Positions 1-8,100 of a DNA stretch of 64,000 bases are shown piece after piece. The position numbers and the translations under genes were made by a program. The DNA lies in NCBI RefSeq assembly GCF_005938385.1, contig NZ_VCRA01000008.1, positions 264,553-328,552 of the forward strand, read 5' to 3'. The notes under the pieces are model-generated. The model made no database searches. It was not told the DNA's origin and saw only the letters and a program-made list of their open reading frames with translations. How positions within the stretch are numbered: position 1 is the first letter of the stretch; each line of letters starts with the position of its first letter. The stretch is from Paenibacillus mesophilus. Lineage in GTDB: Bacteria > Bacillota > Bacilli > Paenibacillales > NBRC-103111.

Positions 1-507
1 AATCTGGAGAAGCGGATTAACGAGCTGATGGATCTGTTCGTCAACCATTTATTCATCAGCTACTCCCAGTTCAAGGACGATCTGATCCGGGCCCAGCGCG
101 AAATGATGGACGATCTTTCCGTACCGATCATACCGTTCACCCCATCCATCTCCATCCTTCCGCTAATCGGCACGATCGATACGGAACGGTCGTTGACGAT
201 CGAAGACAAGGTCATTACGCAAATCGGTACGGCGCACATCGAAACATTGATTATCGACTTGTCCGGGGTGCTTGAGGTCGAGCCCGATGTGATCAGACGG
301 CTGATTGGGGTCATCGACGGAGTTCGCATGATGGGATGTCAATGCATCATAACGGGATTCCGGCCGGGATTCGTCAAAATGATGGTGCGCACCGGACTAA
401 CGTTCGAAAATAAAGCGGTTACGAAAGCGACGCTTCAACAAGCGTTGGCTGACGTTATATTCAAGTCGCCGCCGCCGGGGACCGTTTCACCTTCTGTCCA
501 TTCCTGA
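1..507 (+). CDS. STAS-domain protein, RsbR-like C-terminal part (5' truncated)
   Basis: The reading frame is already open at the first base, so only the C-terminal part is seen; the first ATG at 28 is probably internal. The visible part has a short helical lead-in ending in AQREMMDDLSVPIIPF, followed by a STAS fold: the beta strand ILPLIGTIDT, then TLIIDLSGV, and a helix with VIDGVRMMGCQCIITGFRP. This linker-plus-STAS arrangement is typical of RsbR/RsbS-type stressosome proteins that control general stress signalling in Bacilli, where the N-terminal sensor is variable. The sensor lies outside the window. The Ser/Thr phospho-acceptor of the STAS domain would be expected near LIIDLSGV; the Ser there is present. 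The gene converges on the oxidoreductase at 606. The family assignment is firm; the partner pathway is inferred. Confidence 0.85.
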   Translation, partial: NLEKRINELMDLFVNHLFISYSQFKDDLIRAQREMMDDLSVPIIPFTPSISILPLIGTIDTERSLTIEDKVITQIGTAHIETLIIDLSGVLEVEPDVIRRLIGVIDGVRMMGCQCIITGFRPGFVKMMVRTGLTFENKAVTKATLQQALADVIFKSPPPGTVSPSVHS

Positions 508-548
508 AGAAAGACACAGTCGCCGACTTCTTCATGCCATAGAAAGCG

Positions 549-582
549 CGAACGGACGCCTCCTCACGGAAGCGCCTGTTCG
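549..582. terminator. imperfect hairpin between convergent genes
   Basis: The arms CGAACGGACGCC and AGCGCCTGTTCG pair with two mismatches around a short loop. It lies between the stop codons of the STAS gene and the oxidoreductase gene, so it could serve either strand. There is no clear T tract, so it is a weak call. Confidence 0.35.
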
Positions 583-605
583 TCCGCCCGTAAGGGCGTG
601 CAATG

Positions 606-2486
606 TCAAACCGGATTCGGTACCGGTTTCCCCCATCGACGGAAGGTCCTGTCGATCAACTGACGGATTTTTTCGTCCATTACGTTGCGGATTTCCGAGC
701 TTCCTTTAAAGGAAATGACCAGCGAGCCGTCCAACTGGGACAAATAGCGTCCGAACGCTTCCCCGATTGTCCGCCGCGTCTCCTCATGACGGTCTCCGAT
801 GGAAGTAAGCGCCATCAGCGCATAGGAGACGTACTGGAAGCGCAAATCCTGCTCGTCGGACAAAAACTCTTTGTTCCGGTCGTTATACGTAAAGCCTTCC
901 CGCGACTCCAGTACCCGCAGCAAGTCGGGAACCGCCTCCTTGTCGGCCAGTCTGCCGAGCAAGTATACGGCCGCATAACCTCGAGCCTGATTGTATTTCA
1001 AGCTTGTCATAGGCACGAACGGGTCCCGCTCGCGAACCATGTCGCGCAGCAAGGGAGCAGCCTGGGGAGAGCCAAGCAGCGCGAGCGCCATCGCGCTGTG
1101 CTTACGCAGATGCTCCGGCTTATCCGGACCGATCCATTCCAATAAATGCGGCCGGATCGTTTCGCCGAGCCGTTTGGCCGACCAGATCGCCACACCCGGC
1201 TTCACATCGGATAAGCCCGAGCGGATCTCCGTCACTTCCTCCAGCCAGCGGATCGGACCGTTCGCTTTGTCTTCATGGGCGACCCTTTGCTCGAAATACA
1301 CCTTGTCGCGCTCCGACAAGCAACCCGCTTCCCGCAGCAGCCCGGCTAGCTCCGGATATGGCACTTCCTTCAGCGGAACCTGTTTCGAGACGGCGAGAAA
1401 AGCGGCGTATGCTGCGGCTTCCCCGCTTTTTTGCATATCCCGTTTCATCCGGACGCACGAAGCCATATCGTGATCGACCGCCAGGCAGCGTCCCGCGGCG
1501 AGCAATCCTTCGAACCCTTTGGGGATGAGCGCCCCGAGCGGAATCGGCACGGTGAATTTCAACCCCCACAGGCTGGCCGCTACCGTCCAATCCCTTTGCA
1601 GCTCGCTTTCGAAGGCGATATCCTTGCTGTGGTTGTCCAGATTGGAATAGGCCATGAACAGCGGTTCGCGGGAATAGTCCTCCTCCAGGAAGCTTGCCAG
1701 CGTTACATTGTATTCCCCGACGATAAATTGGCTCTCGCGAACGCCAAGCTGCGGCGCGATCCGCATAAACCTGTGCTCCTCGTCATACCGCGCCTTCAGA
1801 TGGGTGGACAACAGCGCCGAGCCCACGATCGCTTCCGACATGCTGTCCGGGTCCTCCGGAAATACATAGCCCGAATCGGTATAAAAACCGCGTACGCGCT
1901 CTCCGTCCAGCTTGAACAAGGCGTTGGAGAAAGGCTGCGCCTGTCCGTCGAACTCGCGTCCGCCGCGCAGCTCGCAGCCTGCCAGCCGGCACACGTCCGC
2001 ATTGCCCGTCGCGTCGATGACGACACGGCTCTTCGCCGTATAGCGTCCGAGCTCCGGGGAGAAGCACTCCGTTCCGGTGACGGTCCTGCCTTCCGTCAGC
2101 ACACCGATGACGGTCGTATTGTAACGGATCGTCGCGCCCGCCTCGATTGCCTCGCGCTCGAGCACATACTGCTTTCCTTCCGCATTGATGCCGAAGGAGG
2201 GCGTATATACGCTCTTTTCCGTCGCCGGCACTTTCGCGTCGATTTCCTCAAACAATCCGCCCCGGGAGCCGAAATAGTAGCCGAGCACGCCGCCGGCCGT
2301 ACCGGCCCCTCCCATGCTCGTATGACGGTCGATCCCCAGCACCCGCAATCCTTTTCGTGCCGCCGCAATGACAGCAATCGATCCCGCCGTGCCGAGTCCG
2401 ACGACGATAACGTCATAAGCTTCCCGGGCCGTCCCGGATTCCTGTGCATTTCTTGGCAATTCGTTACTTGCCGGCTTTGGCTGCAT
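606..2486 (-). CDS. FAD-dependent oxidoreductase with C-terminal HEAT-like repeats
   Basis: This 626-aa protein has an N-terminal dinucleotide-binding fold: the strand YDVIVVGLGTAG is followed by an acidic end of strand two (LGIDR) and a GGAGTAGG loop, as in the FAD_oxidored family, which includes many uncharacterised sugar- or organic-acid-linked flavoenzymes. Mid-protein RVVIDATGNADVCRLAG is the conserved ATG-type FAD motif. From about residue 440 the protein becomes helical repeats resembling HEAT/armadillo units (AMALALLGSPQAAPLLRD, then AAVYLLGRLADKEAVPDLL). The start is chosen at the ATG preceded by GGAGGGGAAGCGCG; a longer frame upstream lacks a site. Its start overlaps the end of the upstream partner by 23 bp, so the two are translationally coupled and may form a heteromeric enzyme. 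The substrate is unknown. No signal peptide is seen, so a cytosolic location is expected. Confidence 0.8.
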   Translation of the reverse strand: MQPKPASNELPRNAQESGTAREAYDVIVVGLGTAGSIAVIAAARKGLRVLGIDRHTSMGGAGTAGGVLGYYFGSRGGLFEEIDAKVPATEKSVYTPSFGINAEGKQYVLEREAIEAGATIRYNTTVIGVLTEGRTVTGTECFSPELGRYTAKSRVVIDATGNADVCRLAGCELRGGREFDGQAQPFSNALFKLDGERVRGFYTDSGYVFPEDPDSMSEAIVGSALLSTHLKARYDEEHRFMRIAPQLGVRESQFIVGEYNVTLASFLEEDYSREPLFMAYSNLDNHSKDIAFESELQRDWTVAASLWGLKFTVPIPLGALIPKGFEGLLAAGRCLAVDHDMASCVRMKRDMQKSGEAAAYAAFLAVSKQVPLKEVPYPELAGLLREAGCLSERDKVYFEQRVAHEDKANGPIRWLEEVTEIRSGLSDVKPGVAIWSAKRLGETIRPHLLEWIGPDKPEHLRKHSAMALALLGSPQAAPLLRDMVRERDPFVPMTSLKYNQARGYAAVYLLGRLADKEAVPDLLRVLESREGFTYNDRNKEFLSDEQDLRFQYVSYALMALTSIGDRHEETRRTIGEAFGRYLSQLDGSLVISFKGSSEIRNVMDEKIRQLIDRTFRRWGKPVPNPV

Positions 2487-3315
2487 CGCGCTTCCCCTCC
2501 GTTCCGGTATAACTGCCGTATCCTTGATCGATGGCGGACAATGGATTTGCAAACGCTTCCGAAGGCAGCCAGCTCCATCGTTCCCCGAGCCGCTGAAGCC
2601 CCCCCGGTACCGTCGAGTCGAACGTCCCGGCTACAGCCGCGATCGTCCACGAAGCCCACTCCGCCGGTCTGGCCTGCCAAAAGCGATGCAGCCGCTGTCT
2701 CGCCTCCAGCCAATCGGCCCCGGGAGCGACGTTTACTTTCAAGATGACTTCGGATGGGAATCGGCCCCGGCATACGGTCATCGATTCGTCAAACGGAGCC
2801 GGAATTGCCGCGTTCCGAAGGTCCGGATGGTGCAGATAAGCGTTTAACCGCTTGCTCCCCGGTACAACCAATTGCCCCGGCACTGTAAGACGTTCCGTAG
2901 AAGTATCCAATATTTCTCCGACGAGCATTGGCCGGCAGCCGGAAGCATCTTGCAGCAGCACCTCGTAACGACCGTCGCGCTCGGCAATCCCGACTATCTC
3001 GGTCAGGAACCGGACCTTGAGCCCGTATCGTTTAATATGAAGACATAACACCGGATGCAGGCCCGGCAAATGCACGGGACCGTTCTCCTCCATCAGATTG
3101 CGCTCGACCCAGTCGTTTCGGACGTTCCGGCCGAAATCCGTAGCCGGCTTCCCCCATCCGCTCCCCGGATTAAAAGCTTCGATAAACTCGCGCCCGACAA
3201 GTGATGTACGCTCCACGACAATGACGTCCCGCTTAGCCTCCGACGCAGCCGCCGCCGCGCCGAGACCGGCCAATGTTGCGCCGCAAATCAATAAAGAGTA
3301 TTCTGTGCGATCCAC
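2464..3315 (-). CDS. FAD/NAD(P)-binding oxidoreductase subunit
   Basis: A 283-aa protein begins with a Rossmann strand and loop (LLICGATLAGLGAAAA) followed by VIVVERTSLVGREF, the usual FAD-binding beta-alpha-beta. The rest is shorter than a full FAD oxidoreductase and lacks a clear C-terminal cap, so it is probably a half-enzyme that works with the coupled downstream 626-aa flavoprotein. The start is GTG, placed by GGAGGAATGTTCAG just upstream. The operon diverges from the SBP gene at 3638 across a 322-bp intergenic region, suggesting coordinated expression with sugar capture. The reaction is not identifiable from sequence; oxidation of a sugar or polyol is an inference from context. Confidence 0.7.
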   Translation of the reverse strand: MDRTEYSLLICGATLAGLGAAAAASEAKRDVIVVERTSLVGREFIEAFNPGSGWGKPATDFGRNVRNDWVERNLMEENGPVHLPGLHPVLCLHIKRYGLKVRFLTEIVGIAERDGRYEVLLQDASGCRPMLVGEILDTSTERLTVPGQLVVPGSKRLNAYLHHPDLRNAAIPAPFDESMTVCRGRFPSEVILKVNVAPGADWLEARQRLHRFWQARPAEWASWTIAAVAGTFDSTVPGGLQRLGERWSWLPSEAFANPLSAIDQGYGSYTGTEGKRDAAKAGK

Positions 3316-3541
3316 CTGAACATTCCTCCTGTATGATCACGATGGGCATCCTTCGATACACATCGGTGACCCATGAGTGAAAGTGTGCGAAGAAAACGTC
3401 GTCCAACGGTTCCCTCCTGTTCCGTAAAGCTATTATAGTCTCTCGGCAAACCGGTTAAAATGGAATATTGATTTGTTATATGGACTTATGTTTGAACATC
3501 GCAAGGGCAACTATTTCTCCATGTATTCCTTTTTTTCTCCA

Positions 3542-3569
3542 TTTACTTATGATACCGCTTACATATAAT
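3542..3569 (+). promoter_or_regulatory. sigma-A promoter with embedded cre site for the SBP gene
   Basis: A -35-like TTTACT (3542-3547) and a perfect -10 TATAAT (3564-3569) are 16 bp apart. Read on the minus strand, 3550-3564 is ATGTAAGCGGTATCA, which fits the CcpA consensus WTGNAANCGNWNNCW at every fixed position. It fills the spacer between -35 and -10, the classical placement for catabolite repression. The rest of the 322-bp intergenic region shows no gene. Confidence 0.65.
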
Positions 3570-3637
3570 TGAAGTTGCCGAGGGGTAAGGGCTTTCCTTC
3601 ATGATGATTCGGCAGCCATATTCGGGGGGATGAATCA

Positions 3638-4996
3638 ATGAATCGAGTAGAAAGCAAAACCAAAACAATCGTTCCGTGGATGAGTGCGGCATTATGCTTG
3701 TCGTTATTAACGGCATGCGGCGGCGGCAACGCCAACAAGCCTTCGGCGGCCGATCCGTCCGCTTCGAATGCACAAAGCGGTACAGCCGATCAAATCGGGC
3801 CGGTCGAGCTGACCATCTATTCCGGGGTTTCCTCCATTACTCAAGAAGAATTTCAACGGACCATCGAGGCACCCGTACGCGCCAAATATCCGAACATCAA
3901 ACTCAAATACTTGATCGGCGGAGCCGAGGTCAAGCTGGACAATATGGTCATGACCGGGAGCGCGCCCGACATCGTTATTACTTCTATCGGCGGGTTGTAC
4001 ACCGCAGTTCTTCCTTTCCAGCTTCAATACGATATTACGGACCTGGTCAAAAAACATAAATATGATCTGTCGAGGATCGAGTCCTCCTCCATCGAATCGT
4101 TACGAAACGCTTCCGGCAATGGGGCCTTGTACGGTCTGCCCAAATATACGAACGCGGTTGTACTGTTCTACAACAAGGACATTTTCGATAAATTCGGGGT
4201 CTCCTATCCGAAAAACGGGATGACGTGGGATGAAACGGCGAAGCTGGCCGCGCAAATGACGAGGACGGTCGACGGCGTCAATTATCGCGGCATGTCGCTG
4301 TTCACGAGCAATATGATCAAGGATAACCAGCTTTCCTTGCTGCCGATCGATGCCAAGAGCGATAAAGCGTCCGTCAACACCGCGGGATATCAGAAGATGT
4401 TCCAAACTTACAAAAGCTTCTACGATATAGTGGGCAACAAGCCGACTGGAGCATTTAACGGAGACAACGAGCTGAATGCGTTCTACAAGGACAGAAATAT
4501 CGCGATGGTCGTGGCGCCGATGTCCGGGTACGGCCGGTTTGAAGGAACGAAGGACCTCAATTGGGATATCGTCGCCGCTCCGACCTTCTCCGACAAGGCC
4601 GGGGTCGGCTATCAGGCGAACACCATTTATTATTTCATTAGCAACGTTAACAAAAAAGCGGAGCAAGCTTTTCTGGCTGTTACGCAGCTGTTGACCGACG
4701 AAGTGCAGCTGGCCGCCAACAAGGAAGGCCGTCCGACCATCCTGACCAACGAAACGATACGCGCCACGCTGGGAGCGGAGAGCAGCTCCAAAAACAAAAA
4801 CTTCAAAGCGGTGTTCCACAACAAATTCGCCGAGACGCTGACCCCCAACACGAAGTTGGCACCGCTGGTCAACGCCGATGGCATTCTGAACAAAGAATTC
4901 GGGAACATGATCAACAACGGAACCGATATCAACACGATGCTGAGACTCGCCGAGGAACAAATCAACCAGGCGATCGCAGAGGCGAAGAGCAAGTAA
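3638..4996 (+). CDS. family-1 extracellular solute-binding lipoprotein (ABC sugar-type)
   Basis: A 452-aa lipoprotein: the basic start and hydrophobic core end in the lipobox LLTACGGG (Cys27), followed by a low-complexity tether rich in S, A, G and N. The mature part is a two-lobed family-1 binding protein with the block VLFYNKDIFDKFGVSYPKNG and the tail DINTMLRLAEEQINQAIAE that recur in the other SBPs of this window. It would capture an oligosaccharide outside the membrane. No permease or ATPase gene is next to it. The start follows GGGGGGATGAATCA. A strong terminator follows the stop codon, so the gene is monocistronic. Catabolite control is suggested by the cre site in its promoter. The ligand is unknown; the divergent FAD oxidoreductase operon is the only functional hint. 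Confidence 0.9.
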   Translation: MNRVESKTKTIVPWMSAALCLSLLTACGGGNANKPSAADPSASNAQSGTADQIGPVELTIYSGVSSITQEEFQRTIEAPVRAKYPNIKLKYLIGGAEVKLDNMVMTGSAPDIVITSIGGLYTAVLPFQLQYDITDLVKKHKYDLSRIESSSIESLRNASGNGALYGLPKYTNAVVLFYNKDIFDKFGVSYPKNGMTWDETAKLAAQMTRTVDGVNYRGMSLFTSNMIKDNQLSLLPIDAKSDKASVNTAGYQKMFQTYKSFYDIVGNKPTGAFNGDNELNAFYKDRNIAMVVAPMSGYGRFEGTKDLNWDIVAAPTFSDKAGVGYQANTIYYFISNVNKKAEQAFLAVTQLLTDEVQLAANKEGRPTILTNETIRATLGAESSSKNKNFKAVFHNKFAETLTPNTKLAPLVNADGILNKEFGNMINNGTDINTMLRLAEEQINQAIAEAKSK

Positions 4997-5006
4997 GAGC
5001 AGACGC

Positions 5007-5043
5007 AAAACCGCCTGGGGGCCACGCCTCCGGGCGGTTTTTT
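5007..5043 (+). terminator. intrinsic terminator of the SBP gene
   Basis: A GC-rich hairpin (CCGCCTGG pairing with CCGGGCGG, one G-T pair) is followed by six T. It starts 11 bases after the SBP stop codon. Confidence 0.85.
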
Positions 5044-5130
5044 GCTCTTTTTAGAAAACTGAACGGCCCGTTCCCTAACCCTGGACAACTTGCCCGGTAT
5101 GATTTCATAGTCCGATCCTCTCCGTTTACC

Positions 5131-5166
5131 AAAAATAAGGGGAAGCCGACCAAGCGGCGTTCCCCT
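5131..5166 (-). terminator. intrinsic terminator of the large heparinase-like gene
   Basis: On the minus strand AAGGGGAACGCCG pairs with CGGCTTCCCCTT (one internal mismatch) and is followed by ATTTTTGG. It lies just beyond the stop codon of the 1808-aa gene. Confidence 0.85.
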
Positions 5167-5193
5167 TGCAGCACATTGAATCCGTCTCGTCTC

Positions 5194-8100
5194 TTAGTTG
5201 CCCGATACTTTAAGCGCGTCGAACGGTATCGTATAACCCGTCGAACCGGCATTACGCTGCCACAGCGCTTCGATTCGTATGAGATGCGCCCCCTGCGGCA
5301 GCAATCCCGTCTGGAACACTTCCTGCTTGTAGCGAATCGGATTGTTGTAGAAGTCGATCGTTCCCGCATATACCCCGTCAACGTATACAGCGCCTTTGCC
5401 TCGCGCAGTGTGAAGATCGGTGATCAACGTGGCCGATGTGCCGTAAAACGGAATCTCCGCATAAGCGTTTTTCTCGAAAGCAAGCTTCATCGTACCGCCC
5501 GAATATAACGTGTTGGAAAACGCTCTCCAGTCTCCCGTATAACGCACTAACGGATTGCTGTCTTCCATGACAGTAGGTTGCTGTTGCGGGGCGACGATAG
5601 CGATAGCGTTCGACCCGAGGGATACCCTGCCGTTCGTATCGATCGCGTACACTTTATACCAGCCCGCCGGCAGACCGCTTGTATTCAGAGAACTCGGAAT
5701 TCCTGCCGCTGCCGGGGAGGTTATCCCGCCGTTACCCGCACCTGCCTGTTCGATCTCGCTGCGGGAGGCTGCTGTGGCGGCCGGAACGAGATAAAGCGTG
5801 CCGTTCCTCGAGCTCGTCGCCGTCACCGGCTGGCCTTGCACGAGCGGACCTGCCGACACTCCCGAGAGAGAGAAGTCCGATCGGAACACTTGCAGCGCAT
5901 CAAATGAAACATTGTAGCCGGTCGAGCTCGGATGCTTCTCCCAGAGCGCCTCTATGCGAATGGTGTGTATCCCTTCCTCGAGCGGTCCGGTATCGAACAC
6001 TTCCTGCTTATATCGAATCGGACTGCTGTAGAAATCGATCGTGGCGGCGTATACGCCGTCGACATAAATTTTCCCTTTGCCCCGCGCGGTATGAAGATCC
6101 GCAATGATTTTGGCGGATGATCCGTAGAAAGGAATATCCATATAGGCTCCCTTCTCCCGGCCCAGCATCAAAGTACCGCCGGAATAGCTCGACAAGCTGA
6201 ACCGTTCCCATTTGCCGACATAGGAGATGAACGGGCTAGTGTCCTCCATCTTGTCCAGATTGGGGGGCAGGACGACAAGCTCTTTACCCGAAGACACCAA
6301 GCCCCTGTCATTGATCAAGTACACGTTGTACTTGCCGCCGCTTATAGAGGCCGTGCTCAAAACCGCCGGTACGTTCGCCGACGCTTGCGCCTTCGTTCCA
6401 TAAACGCTCGCGCTCACCGTCTCGATCGCGTCTTTGGTTGGAGGCGTATCCGCAGGTACGATATGAACGTAACCGTTGCTATTGCCCTTCACATGCACCG
6501 GATCGCCTTTCATCAACAAGGCGGGGGTAACCTCGTTCAGCTCCGGAGGCAGACTCTTCATTATGAGAGAAACATGCGCCGTTTGACCGGGAATGGCGTA
6601 TACCGCATCCGATACCGTCTTGGCATATCCGGCCCCGGACGCCGTCACCCGCTGAGTTCCGGCCGGTATATGGGGGATCGTAAATGCTCCGCCCGCATCC
6701 GTGACCGCCGTAAGGTTGGTATATCCGGTCAAATGGACCTTCGCTCCCGGTATCGGTCTGCCGTTATCCCCGTAAACGGATCCGGTGACGGAGCTGGTCA
6801 ACGCGGGCGGACCTCCGTACACTTGAGCGCTTACCGTACCGGACAAAGCAAACGTATGATTCGCAGTCCAGCTGCGGCCGGGATAATACATTTGTTTGGA
6901 AGATCCGTCCGCCATGACCTCGAAGCCCGGATCTTGCTCGGCGAGCACAACGATCGATTGCGCTCCTTCCCGCAGCACCTGCCCGATTTTGAAGCCGGTA
7001 GAGCTTTGATCCGGGTGGTTCACGATGATATATTGGCCTGCTGAAGATTCAGGGATTGCCGCGTCCACTACAAGCGCATCGTATGCGTCGCCCTTCGCCG
7101 CACGTTTCGTACCGCTGACGTTGCCCGTCATCGGCAAACCCGATCCGGCGATTTGCCGGTCGCCTTTCTTAAGCAGCGTGCCGCCCACGAGCGACATCTC
7201 CCGCACTTCCCCGTTGATAAGACGGATTAAGCCCATCTCTCCAACCATAGTCACATCGCCTGTCGTCAAAGGCAACTCCGGATAATCCGGATTGCTTAAC
7301 AGAATATCCGTCGTATCCCCGTAAGTGATCCGAACCGCCGCCGCCCCTTCCGGCGCCTGATCCAATTGAAGCCGGTCAATCGCTTCGATCCGGGCTTCGT
7401 TTCCGCGGAACGGCTCCATGACAGTCATGAACGTGCTTTGCAGATTCGTACCATCCCGTCTCAGCACCAGCTTCGGCATCGTGTACTTCACCGCTTCGTC
7501 GTTGTTGTCCATGGCGGTGCCTTGAAGACGGATCGAGCGGAGCGACGGAGATCGTCCCAGATACAGCTCGTTGCTACCCGTCTCGAGCAATCCGGTTATG
7601 TTCAGCTTCGCCTGCTCCTTGCCGCCCGTTTGCGTTACCAAGGTCAAGTCGTACCGGTCGTTCTCCAGCTGTGCCTGCTTCACATCGCGGACGTAAATAT
7701 AACCCGGGTAATGGCCTTCCGCGCTGCCGCTGTCGCTATTGCTTACCGGCTGCACCACGTTCGTCCCCGGAGGCAGCAAATACGGACCGTAGTCGGTAAG
7801 CGTCATATCCGTCGTAAATTCCGCGTCGCGATTCGCGTCTCCCTGCAGCGTATACTCGTGCCGGCTTCCACCCTTTACACGGAACAGATCCAGCACGTAG
7901 CCGTGCTCTCCGCCGCCGTCCGCGAACGGAACGAACCAAGGCTCCCGGCTGTACTTCTCCGTCACGCCATACGCCGACGAGTAATCGGCACGCATCGCCT
8001 GGAACAAGCCGCCGTCCGTTACGAACGCTTCAACGTTGCCTCCTTGTTTCGCCTTTTCGCCGTTCACCATATTTTTACTGTCGACAACGACCGTGTTATG

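Noticed and set aside
603..2747. Long plus-strand open frames over the FAD oxidoreductase gene
   Set aside because: They are shadows caused by GC-biased codon use of the minus-strand gene; no ribosome sites and Arg/Pro-rich non-protein-like composition.
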